From: Agriotes lineatus
Taxonomy: Eukaryota > Arthropoda > Insecta > Coleoptera > Elateridae
Reading direction: 5' to 3'
DNA length: 64,000 nucleotides
Assembly: GCA_940337035.1 (NCBI GenBank)
Contig: CALNHX010002272.1
Location: 62,001-126,000, forward strand
Notes under the pieces: generated by a model
What the model was told of the DNA's origin: nothing
Seen by the model: only the letters and a program-made list of their open reading frames with translations
Databases searched by the model: none
Shown here: one piece after another, positions 24,481-37,574 of the stretch
How positions within the stretch are numbered: position 1 is the first letter of the stretch
Layout: the number at the start of each line of letters is the position of its first letter
Made by a program: the position numbers and the translations under genes

Positions 24481-25320
24481 TTTTTCCAAAAGAATAAATG
24501 CTGAAAACGCTGAAATGTGAAATCAAAGTTATAAAAATGAATTTAAATGAAAACAGAAGAAGGCGATTCGAATGTCTTGATGCAGAACTGTTAAAAAATG
24601 GAAAATCTGAAATACCAGATGTAATAAACAGCGAAGTAGTTGAATAAATAGAATAAATGTGTTTTCGGATATATTCAATATCACAACATGGATGCTAAAA
24701 AATGGAAAAACATTTATATAAATTGAAAGCTCGCTTCCACTTTTAAAATTTAAGAGGTCGGGCTTAAAGCGTATAGGTAAAGCCCCTATAAAATGTTAAG
24801 ATAAGAGGTGAGACATGATAACCCGGAAACCAATGCCCACTTGATTTGTTACCCCATTATTTTGACAGTCCTAGTTGGATAATCAGTTCGATTTTGTTTG
24901 TTTCTATTGACATAACTTAACATTACCTGTATCATATTCTTGAATGTTAACTTTTTTGTTTAAAGTCATGTGGAAAAGTAAGTAAACTTAATAACTGTGT
25001 TAGATTTAGCAGTTGTTATAAATAACCTGTCGCCGATTGAAACTATTAGAACTTAATTCCATGTTCTAGTACCGTTTCCTTCTATTACATCTTTCCATTT
25101 CATATTCACTTTTGGGTAGGCAAAAGGAGGTGCGTGGCAAATCATCGACAAGACAGCTGTTTTTAGTCTAAGCTGAGAGATGCAACGTATCTCAAAAACC
25201 TATACGTTAATTTAATACGGTAGGCAGAAAAATATGTTGCCAAAAAAAACGTATGCAGCATTCTGTTACGTATGTAAGAAGCTTTCAACGTCAATGATTT
25301 CCATTTACAGAAGACGAACT

Positions 25321-25697
25321 ACCGTATGATCGAAAACTTTTATCCTCTAGAGAAGGTTGAAAATATAATTTATGTTGGCAGTGGTCAGTAAAGGTACTTA
25401 ATAATATAACCTATACAGTTTTGACAGACTCACTTAACTTTGACAGAATGGTTAATCCTGAACACAAAGTGTATATGGAAAATTGAGGAAATAACTTCGA
25501 ACAACTGCAGTTGTTTTTGTTATTAGCATTTTACATACAACAAAAATGTTTGTATTTGTTAAAAGGACATTCCTGATATAACCTTAAACTGACATATAAA
25601 CTGCTAATGTGATTCTTACTACCACGACTGCCAACATATATTTTTATCAAAACAATTCCACAACTCTCTAGAGGATAACAATTTTCGATCATACGGT
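25321..25697. repeat. Tail-to-tail inverted pair of an exon-like segment
   Basis: 25321-25385 (plus) and 25697-25622 (minus) match and both read as protein: YRMIENFYPLEKVENIIYVG on the plus strand and YRMIENCYPLES...IYVGSR on the minus strand. Each copy is preceded within ~10 bases by a pyrimidine-rich stretch ending in AG. The spacer is ~236 bases. The family is unknown to me. The shared reading frame argues the segment was once coding. Confidence 0.6.
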
Positions 25698-27233
25698 ACA
25701 TGCTAAAAAACAAAGAGTCAAGGAAGCCTGTGGCCAACTTGCATGACGATGCAGTTGCTTACAAAACCGACTTGTGAGAAGTTTTATGTATGAAAATTTG
25801 AACAATGTCGAATTCAGACAAGCACCAGTTTCAGGAATTTTTAAAATTGCGCCTTTAAAGACACTTATTTCGTAGGTACCTTTAAAGACAGATATTTGAG
25901 CTTTCGGTTTTACGCTGTATGTATTAAACGTACTTGCGAGTAGCCCAAGCTATATTTCACGTAGGTTTTTTTAGGATATAATCCTATTTTCTTTTATTGC
26001 CTTTCTGTTTTTACATATGCGATTAACAAGATATTCCTCGAAAGGTACCACATACAAATCAGAAGGGACAACTTAGAAAAGATCAGTATCCACGTATGCT
26101 GTCTTGCCAGAGAAGATAATACAAGTTTTCGTAGGGATTGCTCACGCCAGAATATACAGAAACTGCATAACTATGGTGCATTCTCTTGACACAGCAATAC
26201 TTATAATAACATAATTTAAACATTATTAATACATAACCAAACTGAAACAATGACATAACTCTCAAATTGCAAATCTGCAGAAACATAGGGCATTGTTTTA
26301 TACAGCCATCACCTACGATTTCTACTATAGGACCAATAGAAACATCTTAATAAGTGCCTTCAGCACAATAATGGCAACAAAGTTAATATCTTCAGTTGTT
26401 CGCGCATATCAAATACAGCAATATACTTTCTAGATGAAAGCAGCGCATTAAAAAGGTCCTTTGAAGGATTCCCATCAACGAAGAGTTCAATAAACTCCGG
26501 CTTTGATGTATGTAACAGTCAATTGTACGATTACGTGGGTTTCAGAAATGAGAATAAAGGTATGTAACTTCTCCGTGATTTTGACAATAAGAAGCTGCAG
26601 AAATATTTTGAATGCGTGGCAATGCAGATGACGGAGATAGTTAAACTTTTACATGCTGGGAAATATACATAAAGTAGCAAATAACACAATATACACACTA
26701 GATGCAAACAACGTATATTAGTTCCCTATTGGGTAATGACCAACTACAAATTCAACTAATCACAAAAAAAGCTTAACTTCTTTACAGAACCCAACTGTCG
26801 TCTCTATGATTATATGGGTTTCAGCAATTAGATTAGGTAAATGTAACTTTTTCAGTAGCTGGTGCTGTCTGAACAATTAATAAAAGGACGCCATATATAT
26901 ATACATACATATATATACATTAAATAATTAATGGCGGTGATAATGAACTATATATTACAAATTTGGCGTGCTGGGAAAAATACTTGGAAAGCAAATACAT
27001 CAGTATACAATAGGCAGAGTATTGAACAAATTAGTCCACCTACGATTTCTACTTCTCGTCAAATAACAACTTAATGTTTCATTGTAAATTACACATTCTA
27101 TTCTGGTTGCATGGGTTTTACCAAAGGGATAAAAGTTAATTTAACCTCGTCCGAAGGAATCTGTAGCAAAATATCATTGAGTAATGGCTGCAAATGTTGC
27201 TGAAGGAAATAGCTAACTGTGATTTTAGACAAT

Positions 27234-27979
27234 ATATACGGGTATCCGGAAAATACGTGTACAACGAAAAAAACAAGTTTCTTGGCCCAAAATATGATGA
27301 TTTAATTCAACTTATCTATATACAAAGTTGCTTAGTTTAGCCGCTAGAGGGCTTTAAAAATGATTAACTTCTTTAAATTTTGTAACCCCCTGTATTATCA
27401 CTACCAATTTTTTTAATGAATAGTTACTTTAATTTAGAAGCTATTTCCTATCTTACAAAATTTTAGTTGGGTAAACGGTTTAGCCATAAAAATATTTTCT
27501 AAATCCTTACAAGCCTAGTGGTAAGTTACAATTACCGATTCAGGCTTGTAGAGATTTAGAAAATATATTTTTGTAGCTAAACCGTTTATCCAACTAAAAT
27601 TTTGTAAGAGGAAAAATAGCTTCTAAATTAAAGTAACTATCCAAAACATTGGTAGTTATTGTACAGGGGTTAAAGAAATATGGATATATAATTTATTGTG
27701 ACAAAGTTTTTAAACACCCTGTAATTTTAGAAATTAAGGTTGATTCCACAAAAAACTGTAGTTTACTGGTACAAACGCATGGCCAAAAAATGAATAAAAT
27801 CTAACAAAGATTTATGGACTTACTTGAAAAAATTTAAAAAAACTAATCATTTTTGAAGACTTCTAGCGGCTAAACTAAGCAACTTTGTATATAGGTAAGT
27901 TGAGTTAAATCATCATATTTTGGGTCAAGATACCTGTGGTCTTCCGTTGATTAACGTATTTTTCGGACACCCTGTATAT
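27234..27979. mobile_element. 746-bp foldback element (near-palindrome)
   Basis: The ends are inverted: ATATACGGGTATCCGGAAAA on the left and ATATACAGGGTGTCCGAAAA at the reverse-complemented right end. Outer arms (27234-27362 and 27845-27979) and inner arms (~27361-27513 and ~27537-27682) both pair, with a short loop near 27514-27536. The right side has an unpaired extra segment, ~27683-27844. No ORF. Its terminal CAGGGTGTCC motif resembles common insect MITE ends. A long transcript would fold into a nearly continuous hairpin. Confidence 0.85.
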
Positions 27980-28449
27980 TCGCTACGAGTATATTATTCG
28001 CTTGTACGTTGAGCATTCTTACAAGTTAAAGTTCATTTTCTAAAGGAAATTTGACAATACAAACAGATTCTCTTGCCGTACATTGTATATAGTCACATTA
28101 GGGCATAAGTCTTAAAAATAAGATGTAGGAGATTCTTGTAAATAGTAGTCAAATAATTCATAGGAATTAAAGTTACGCACATATGCTAAGTGCATTTCAA
28201 ACAACAAGTACGTTCGAGATTCTTCCATGATTTTCCGGAAAAATGTGTAGTTACTATTTGACAAAGCCAAGCTAAAATACTTTTGAAGACCCCATTTTTA
28301 GCCACACAAAAAGCCAGCAATCGTATAGGGGCACATGCTGGCTTTAGTTAGCATAGAATAACACATGTTCGACAAAGTTTTGTGCGTTACACAGTGCATC
28401 GAGATGTGATGATAAAAAAACTAGCATTTAAAAAAATGTTCAAAATCGA

Positions 28450-29907
28450 GTCACAAGTAGAGGTGGGCGATATTAAAATTTACATATCGATATTCGATAT
28501 CAGAATTATATCGATATTTATCGATATATCGATATTTATCAATATATAGATAAATATCTTAAAAATACCGATATATTGGTATATCGATATATCGATATGT
28601 CGATATCTGATATATCCATATATCGATATGGAAATAATATCGATATTTACCGATATATCGCCCAGCCCTACTGCTGAGTGCTGACTATCAAATATTATGT
28701 AGAATTCTCCGATGTGAAAAAAGTGTAGCATAAACAAAAAACGACCGAAAAGGATTTAACCACGCAAATTAAATCTGCAGACTTCCACAATATTTTTAAA
28801 TTCAGAGACTTTACAAGAATCCGTATTTAAAAGTTGCAAAATGCAATACGTGTTAAATTCGGAGTACGGACTTACGCAGTACGAATATACTTTATATCGT
28901 TATCAATGTTATTATATTGCATTGCATTAGTTTAAGAAAATAAATTGTTCTTATTAAAATATTTGTTAAAAAATGTGAACAATTAAAGAATATTTCTATC
29001 TTGCCAATTATATGTGTTACAAAAGTAAGGCATTAACAAATATTAGGTATTTATTTTACTGTAACATGAGATGTGTATGTATGTACAACTGTACACCACA
29101 ATCAATGCGTAATTATAACTTTAATTTCTGAATAGCCAAATTCAGTTTAGATGAATAGTGGCAACGCAAAAAATTAGGTTCGAAAATGGTTATACAGCAC
29201 TCGAATGTTTAAAAATTACCTAATAGTTAACAGATATTTCGTTTTTAGTGCACCCATATTTATAGCGATTTTTTAAAAGACAATTTATGAATGTAAAATC
29301 TTGTTCTGCGTGGTTACAATAGGTCAATATGTAAAATAACATAGTAGATAATTCTAGATCATAAAGTATTATTATTAGGATTATTAAAACAAATTTATGG
29401 CACTTCAAATTAAGCGAATGTTGTACATGCGCAGATACAAGGTATACGGTATACATACAAAAAGTTATCGTAAACCAATCTGAAGATTTACATGGTGACC
29501 AGTTTCTGACAACAGTTGGATTGGACAAGTAGAAACTACTAATTTGACAGCTATTCTATAAATCTCGATAAATATATATTTATCGACAATATAGAAATAT
29601 CGATAATTATGGCGATATCAATAATTATGGGGATAGCCATAAATAACGATATTCCATCAATATCGATATCAGATATTTCCATATTCGATATTTCGATATT
29701 CGATAAATATGGATATATTAATATTCGATAAGCATCGATATTCGATATTTCGATATATCGATATATCGATATTCGATAAATATCGATATTCGATATTTCG
29801 ATATTCAATATATCGATATCCGATATTTCCATATATCGATATATTCATATGGAAATAATATCTATATTTATCGATATATCGATATATCGCCCAGCCCTAG
29901 TCACAAG
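28450..29907. mobile_element. GATATC-rich hAT-type element with 8-bp target duplication
   Basis: The element (28458-29899) begins TAGAGGTGGGCGATAT and ends ATATCGCCCAGCCCTA. It lies between identical copies of GTCACAAG (28450-28457 and 29900-29907), the hAT hallmark. Both arms are satellite-like strings of ATCGATAT/GATATC that can fold on themselves. A second copy of the right terminus lies internally at ~28610-28670. The centre (28671-29560) is unique AT-rich sequence with no recognisable transposase. Confidence 0.85.
28610..28670 (+). repeat. Internal duplicate of the hAT right terminus
   Basis: This ~60-base block ends CGATATATCGCCCAGCCCTA and is nearly the same, in the same orientation, as 29830-29899. 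The following eight bases (CTGCTGAG) do not match GTCACAAG, so it is not simply a shorter complete element at this site. Confidence 0.8.
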
Positions 29908-31740
29908 ACCAGAAATGATACACTCGGAGCACTGGAAAAGCAGATAAGGCCGTTGCTGTGCATTGGAGGCTGCTATCGGAGATGGCGTGTGTTCAGATGC
30001 AAGGTGAGGTCGTTGACAACACAAAATTGGAACAACAGCTGCAGATTCCAAGGGCCGTAACTGAAGAGCATGTACATACCCATAATGAGAAGCCTGCAAG
30101 CACAGAAATGGAATGTTGTACACATGCATTCTAAAAATGAACGTACCAGCAAATTTAAAGCTGTTAAAGCCGAATATTGCACCAAATATGCTCCATGCAA
30201 ATTGTAAAGCAGACAAATGCTTGGAGGAGGTGTTAGTGAACGTATTGGAACCTTCATCCACTGGCAGAGCTGTTGAACTTCGTGATTTCAAGACGCAGAG
30301 TTCAAGTCAAGCTTGGTATCTCACTTTCGCTAATAAAATTTCCCCTTCGAAGATAATTTAAACACAATCAGAAAGGCTGTGGAATCATTCTTTAAGCAGT
30401 ACATCTGGATTTGGTGTGGGACGTAGCCCTATTCATGCTAAAATCGTTGCGACACGGTACGAGCTCGGATAAATGTGATTTTTGTTACAATTTATACAGT
30501 TTTCTTCGAAGGAATTGATCTTTCAACGAGGTTCTAGCAGCGCCCATCTTGGAAATATCTCAGCGGTAGTGTATGTTTGCGCTGCACTCTGACAGGAGGT
30601 TAGCAGGCAGTCGCGTACGAGCAAAAAATTTTAGAGAAATGTATTCTGTCAAGTGTTTTTTTTTAGCTTACAAATTTCTTCATGGTAATGTTGAGCTCTA
30701 TTATAATAATTAAGCTGGCAAAAATAGAAGTTTGAAAAGATCAGTAAATAAAACAAAGTTTTCTTTTTCAATCATCATTTAATTTTATTAATGTTCTGCT
30801 TCCATGAACCTACCAACTCTTTTGCTACAATGTTTAATGTTTTATAAACCCTGAGTTGCAATATAAGCTTAAACAAGAGTTTATTCAAATATCTTGCTTA
30901 TAAAAACCTGTTACGTGAACCCATTTCCTTGCAAAAGCAGGTGCCAAGATAAATTGTAAGGGAAAGGATATCTGTTATTAACAAATCAAATAAGTAATTT
31001 CAATTTCTAATTAGCGAATATAGTGGCAATGCATCAATATATATACACGTAGCAAAACAAATATAACAATAAACAAGACATAATCAGCACACTGCACAAG
31101 TCCTGTTAAGCAGTTCACCCCTATCATGTGCACTTCTAGTCAAATAACATTTTTAGAGCTATAGAGTTCTAAGCAGTCGATTCTGATTGTAGGGATTAGA
31201 CCAATGAGGGTGCGGCAAACTTATCCACTTCAGTTGTTAATATCTGGAACTTTAGCAATAATATTAAAGTCCGACTAGCCAAAGCACTGAAAAAATCTTT
31301 TAAAGTAATCAACACTTACGGTTTCTACTTCTACTCATGTAAAAATTTAATAAACTTCTGCTTTATGGCAGCAGATTGTTCTATTAATTTTGGAAAAACA
31401 ATTAACCCAACAAAAGGATATGCCCAACAACCACGAATAAACTTAATTGATAACCTTCGCAAACAGAATGCATTAATTGAACATTAAAATTGAAATTATC
31501 CGACATAATTTATAGCGAATCCAGGTTTAAATAGATGATACAGTTTAAACAGCTGTTACATTAATAACACCAAATTCATTGTACGAGGATTGTTTGATTA
31601 ATTTCGAAAAAGCAAGTGTATCTCAGAAACAAATTGACACATAACCCTACACATTAGATAACTAAAAATACAACTGTTTATGTAATTCCAGAGATTTAGT
31701 TGGCTGCGTATGCCCACTTGTTTAGTGAATAGCTATTTGT
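29908..31740. other. Unassigned region
   Basis: Open frames near 29973-30361 on both strands show no family motif. Between 31080 and 31680 phrases such as CACTTACGGTTTCTACTTCTAC and TCTAGTCAAATAACA echo those at 26300-27100, so this may be part of the same diverged repeat. Confidence 0.35.
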
Positions 31741-31754
31741 CAAAATAGAGCAAC

Positions 31755-32370
31755 ATGAATGCATCGTTCAGCAGCGATCACTATGATTCGTTTTCTGGCA
31801 TAGAAAGTTTTTCCGACAAGCAATTTTTCAAATATTGAAAAATATCTTCAGAGATTATGCGTAGGAAAGACTAGTGTTTATAACTGAATTAACAAATTTA
31901 AAGCTGGCGAAACGAGCGTCCACGATGCAGCCTATTCTGATCATCCTATAACAGCCGCAACCGTTCAGATTAAAAGCAGAATTGACGAAAGCATTAAGAC
32001 TTATAGACGTATTACAATTTGTAAATCGCCCGAGCTATGGATATTAGCACTACATAACCCCCTAAAATGCTGTCAGGAAATCAGACACTTTGCCGTGTCC
32101 AAATGTCTCACTATTTGGCCATCGTCGCTCAAAAAAAATTACCAGTTCTTTCATCACATAATGACTGGTGGCCTTCATGCTCATAGTCTTAAACGAAGGA
32201 CCAGTTCAAGCAATGGCATCACCCCAATTTCCCAAGACCACAGAGGTTTAAATCTGAATCGTTAGAAAGAAAGATAATGACTACAGTTTTCTGGGATCAC
32301 CGAGGCAAATTGTTGAATGGGGATTACATAGACTATTTCTCTCACACACTTAAAGCCAATCAAATCTTTT
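31755..32370 (+). pseudogene. Decayed mariner-like transposase
   Basis: Plus-strand frames include NKFKAGETSVHDAAYSDHP, equivalent to the FKxGRTSVxDxxRSGRP linker of mariner transposases, followed by an RRIT block. Later come a QAMASPQFPKT-like stretch, IMTTVFWDHRGKLLNGDYID (the TVFWDxxGxLLxDY region with the second catalytic aspartate), and HTLKANQI. The blocks are spread over several frames with many stops, and the C-terminal third is missing. No inverted termini were found. In active relatives the enzyme mobilises ~1.3-kb elements at TA sites. Confidence 0.65.
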
Positions 32371-32930
32371 CAATTTCTGAGATTCATCCAATCAGATCCC
32401 AATTATTGATAATTTTCGCTAGTGCAAATTGCCTCGTCATCCAATTGAATGGATGAATGGATTAACAAGATTACAATTCAACTACCTACTATCTAGCAAA
32501 ACCACTGCCAAATTAGCGGGGAAAGAAGACCTTGCTAACTTTTGTTCGGGAAATAGTCTGCAAAATACCCCCTTTAATTCCAATTTTTTTCATGCACTTC
32601 GTACACTCGACGAAATTATCGACAATTTGGCATGCACTAGCGATATTACTAATGAATAATTGATAATTAGTTGTAGTTTTCAGTAATAATTTTTCTTCTG
32701 TAATTATTATAATATTCGTCATTTAAAAGAATAATTTCGAAAACGTAAGGCCAAGCCAACGCTTTTATAACCGCGTCCCTCATAGTGTTTCGACTATTAG
32801 GTGTTATACTTGTCGTGAGGCTTAAAACTGCTTGAACTAGTCATGTTCCATACTTACATTATGCGTCATTTGAAATATGAAAAGCAAAATAAATATTGGA
32901 AGTTACTTTCAATCGATAAATAGTAATTTA
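32371..32930. other. Unassigned
   Basis: A 76-codon plus frame at 32429-32659 reads plausibly but matches no family I know. Nothing else is seen. Confidence 0.35.
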
Positions 32931-33320
32931 TTATACAAGACGATAAAGTTAAATTTTATCCACGAGTGAATCGTTTAACGTCGAGACAAAGTCGAGACGT
33001 TAATGATTCAAGAGTGGATAGAAATAACTTTATCGTCGTGTATAATACAATATTTTTTTCTATAGCAAGAGCTTTAACAATTTCAAAAGAAAATAATGAC
33101 AGTCAATCACATTTCAAAATGTCAGTAGCTAGATTGGGTTGCTACGATAATACGAAGCTGTCATATTTAATTTAAACAAAAGTTAGAAAATTAAATTACT
33201 TTATCTATCCTTGATGTTAAAGTGCTACTTTATCTACCCTTGCTGTTAAAGTAAAACTTGACCTTTTGTTTTGAGTTGATAAAAGCACACTTTAACATGT
33301 GCTATAGAAAAAAAATATAT
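32931..33320. mobile_element. Short element with terminal hairpin, second of its kind
   Basis: 32931-32983 pairs with 32997-33047 over ~50 bases with few mismatches (shared ACGATAAAGTTA-type and ATTATACA ends). It is followed by ATACAATATTTTTTTCTATAG, very close to the sequence after the hairpin at 18358-18439. A ~29-base direct repeat (ACTTTATCTA-CCTTG-TGTTAAAGT) lies at ~33198-33255. The right edge near GTGCTATAGAAAAAAAATAT is approximate. Confidence 0.6.
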
Positions 33321-34959
33321 TTATCGCAAAAATTCACAATCTGATATTTTTGTAAACATTGCGGATTTATTATTCCAATAAATCTAAAAAACATACCAAA
33401 TGGCTGGGAAAACCTGGTTCTTAATTTTGAAAATCATTATTCTAGTTTGAAAAACAACCAATTTGCTTTACAGTTTCCATTTGCCAATAAAATCGTTATG
33501 AATAAATAAAACAATCATATTAACGTTTCCGAACCGTCACACTAATTAATTTTTAATACTCGGATTTTGCTGATGTAAATCCCTGCTGTTCCAATTAAAT
33601 GATGGATTAAAGAAGTTCTAGCAATTAGCTGTACCAAAATAAACATTAATCTGCACAGTTGCTTGCCGTGTAGTAGGGAAGCTGACACAGCTTAACAAAT
33701 AATTATTAAATTATTGTGTGTCTTATAAATGTAAAATATAAATGTATCGATTAGATTATCACAGTATATACTATTATTGTTGACAAAAATTGAAAACATT
33801 CCTCATTTCAATCCAAAACTGTGAAAACGAAACTTTCAACCAAATAAGATTTGTAAGCAAACGTGGCGAAGGCTAATAAACTGTATGCGTCTTTTATACG
33901 TCAGTTTTACAGTTGTATAATGATAATCCCGAATTGTAAAACTGTGTGTGTTATTCACACAGCAATTAATCTAATATGACAATTATTTTGAATAAAACTT
34001 AACATCTTAATATACATTAGAATGAGAGATAAATTATCTTACACACGTTGTTTTCGTGGTTCTGAATTCTAAATATGTTAGTATCTGTAAAAAATAGCCA
34101 ATGTTTCCTTCAATTATTCTTCTTCCTCCAAAGTCCGGTCCAGTTTCCCAAATAGCCCAAAATTTGAATCCGGCTCGAAGGACCAATGTAAAAATTAGCC
34201 AAGTTAACTATGGAACTTAAAAATTTTAGAGTATTGTAGGACAAGGTTAGTCCTTGACAAGATTTGAAACTTGTAGTTGCTGCTATAAGAGATAACGGGA
34301 GTTGGTCAGGCCAAACCAACTCTTTACAGACAATTGTAGCCTTCGTCAATCGGTATCAATGAATACATTCTCATTGCTAAAAGTATATTGATTTTAAGTT
34401 AATAATACAGAGGCACGAGAGTATGCATTTAGTACCCCGTAATTGTATACATTTGTTCGCAATTCGACCTAATACACATCGCATAATGCCGGCGTCGTCG
34501 AATGCTCGTTGTAGTAATTTGTAATATGACACAGAAACTCGACGCAAACTGCCGAGTCTTGTTTACAAATATCATATCTAGCACACTTTACGCAGTTCTT
34601 GCAGCCTAATTGCTTGCACTTTTGTGTTTACACAATTTCAGTTAGCTTTACACTTTTTATGTTAAATTCATGGTCAAACAAAAGTTTGAACAGTATCTTT
34701 TAGACACTGAAACAGCATGCTTACAACAGTTATATTATAACGTTTCCAACATTAATAAATAGTTTGCATTAACTTTTCGAACAAAATAAAATGGTCATGA
34801 GTAAATAATACCCAATGTTAATTACAATAACTATTTAAAACATTCTGTTTGTAGTAATTTGACTAAAATGTTTCCAAGTACTTCAAAATGTAAAGCACGT
34901 AGACAATAAACAATACGAATGACAGAGGATTTTACTCTTCTAAAACTAAAATGAAACTG
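33321..34959. other. Unassigned AT-rich region
   Basis: No gene or repeat boundary recognised on either strand. Confidence 0.4.
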
Positions 34960-35897
34960 AAGAGAATTTGCATCATAAGTCACAATTTATGTCAACCAAA
35001 TGTCAAAACAGTTTTAAACTTCTAATGACAAATGCCTAATCTTTTGAATGATACACAATAATATTTAAAAACACAGTAAGTAATTATTTCTTAATTAATT
35101 TAATCTTCTTATGGTCTTTATTTATTTTCTAGTTAGGAGTTGATAAGAAATCACCCACCTTGTATTTTTCCTTACACAACGTTCAAGACAGCAACCTATT
35201 TTTGATCGGGAACTTGACCCTTTCTAAGCACCTTGCTGCAATGCACTACTCACAGACAGACCACGCCTCAATCGTCCAATATCAGCAAACTCCAAATTCT
35301 TGACAGCTACCAGCAAGTGCAAACCTGGACATCCACCTGCTACAACAAACTACCTCCTGGAATGCACCTCCTCTCTCCGAAGACCCCCTTTTGGAAGCTC
35401 CACTCAACAACCAATAACTTGACGTAATCCCATTTGATTTATGTTACATGTCAGATGTAATCTCTAAAATAAAACTGACCCAGTATGTTTCCTTAATAAT
35501 TCACTTGTATATAACAATTCTTCTATGCACTAGTCTTGTCTACCATATACCAATAATCTTCATTAATTAAATTCGTCTCTTCTTCTGGTTATTTATTTTA
35601 CATTACCTTTTAATTTTCTTATCCAAATATTACATTAATAAAACAGAGTTATATTCCATATTTTTAATCAGACCAAACTTCGTTTTCTACATTTTCAGTC
35701 TATTTTATTTTGTAATAATTGAAACCAATATTTTAACTACCTCATTTTCCCTATTTATGCCTTCTAGTCTACATGTATTTGAGTTAAACCTATTAACATT
35801 TTATATTATTTCAAAATTAGCATTTGTCATCCATTGTCAAACTGTAGTTTATTAATTTTATATTATTTTCAAATCCACCTGTTCGTTTCAAATAGCT
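34960..35897 (+). repeat. ~0.95-kb dispersed repeat, copy 2
   Basis: Same-orientation partner of 5090-6055, aligning from CATAAGTCACAA to CAAATAGCTAT. Similarity stops abruptly at ~35897, where GC-richer unrelated sequence begins. That point is either the true family end or a junction with another insertion. Confidence 0.75.
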
Positions 35898-37574
35898 ATG
35901 TTGCGACAAAGGATTAAGGGTTGGCCTTACCTGGTGGCGAAAGTTGTACTTATTTTGCCACGTGGTAAATATCGGCCTAGGTTGGTCAACTATTCGAGAG
36001 AGTTAGGGTTCCAACAAAGCTGCAACAAAACTACGGGAGGGCACCAGATCCTCGACGTAGACAAATCCTTGGGTCGGACCTCCCCAAGGTCAGAGATATA
36101 CCAAACAAATCAAAATAACAACGGAGCCAATAGCTAGTAACAATCTTTATTTGGTTCTATAGTGCGGCAATTAAAACAACGAATTCACACAAAACACATA
36201 CCACCAATATACATAGTAACACAACAATCAATAAAAATCTCTCACAGTAATTGCCAAGACTATCACCAATAATATTATCGCAACCAACAATTACAAATAC
36301 ATAGAACAGTTGACCTAAGAAACCACCGCATGGTGCCATAACAACTAAATCAGCCTGAAGGGCGCTAGGTAACTCGCAATCGCCCCAATAGTGCTCAAAA
36401 CTTATATCAATCAAGTACACGCAGTAGAATGTCTAAACATGTAACCAATGACGTTCACCGTGAAGCGGGGATCGACACTACACGAGGCATGACTACATTA
36501 ACCTGCAAACATAATCAAAGAAGGCTTTAAATAAGCAACTAATCTCCGTTAAGCGGATTGCAAAGGCAAAGTGTAAGGCCAACATTTAACCCCTGTGGTT
36601 GACTTAATAAATTAACTTTACAGCTCACAAAATCTAGACGGGGCGGTACCAGCAGGTTATGAGATCTCACAGGGGTTGCTAGGTCCACAAAGTGTTCTCT
36701 GAAGCTCTAAGTACTGCTTGCGGGCATTCTAAACCCTAAACTAGACTATCAAAATTCAAAAACGGGAAGCTAGTTAATCTCAACAAAAGTCCCGCAGGCG
36801 ACATCATAGCCACAACAGTGCAGCTAAATTTGACATTTCAGAATAGCAAGCTTGAATTAACCGCGAGGTTAATGCAATACGCGACGTTACGTAGGAATTA
36901 AAAGTGAGCACAAAAGCAGCCGTCACACAAAGCAAAGCAAACTACACGGGGCTGTTGTACACATATGTAAGTAAGCTAATTAATTCACTATCTAAAAGCT
37001 CAAATAGACACAAAAAATTTATATGCACAGAATAACAATATGGCAATTCAAAGGTCATACAAATCGATTCCAATAAACGTACAATATAAACTAAAACGCT
37101 ACTACACCCCGGATTCACACGGCACGTGGGGGCGAACTGCTGGAGGAGATGAGTTAATCCAGGTACGCTGGCCAAATGGGACGGCTTGGCCACAGGCCGC
37201 AGTTGAGCCTCGCCGGCACGTGGAGCACCGCATGATCCAGACATAACCAAATGCACAAACACGAACAGAACCAATCCAGGCAATACAACTCATTTCCAGG
37301 GCGGAGAATAAAAAGCTAAAAATACAAATTTCTAGGTACACAACCGCGCTGAACGGAAGAAGCCGAAACTAACCTGCGAGTGGTGACGCACAGTTTTACG
37401 CCCAGTCCGATCGGAGAGGAGGCCCAACAAAACCGCTAAAACGCGTAGCAAACGCCTGGCAGCAACACACAAAAGCTCCCATGGCGTTCCAGGGGATTAC
37501 CTTGCCTTGCATGTCCCTCCAAAATAATGAGGACAGCTTATCCAAAGCTGAACGAAGCAAATGTGTCCCGGGTA
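35898..37574. other. Unassigned, locally GC-richer region
   Basis: Frames at 35898-36137 (+) and 36942-37283 (-) are open, but their products match nothing I can name. The base composition differs from the flanking dispersed repeat, so this may be the interior of an unrecognised retroelement. Confidence 0.35.

Larger units (their letters stand above)
24119..27233. other. Unassigned; LINE tail, inverted exon-like pair, diverged repeats
   Basis: Apart from the two features listed separately inside this stretch, no gene is seen. Around 26300-27240 phrases such as CACCTACGATTTCTACT and ACATGCTGGGAAA/CGTGCTGGGAAA recur at irregular spacing, suggesting very diverged tandem units of a few hundred bases. 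A short TA/TACA microsatellite lies at 26895-26925. Confidence 0.4.

Noticed and set aside
29845..30361. Overlapping frames of up to 148 codons on both strands
   Set aside because: The longest begins inside the GATATC arm and none shows a family motif. Treated as chance.
35898..36137. Possible retroelement gag-like frame
   Set aside because: No zinc knuckle or other signature. It starts at an abrupt repeat boundary, so the upstream part is missing.
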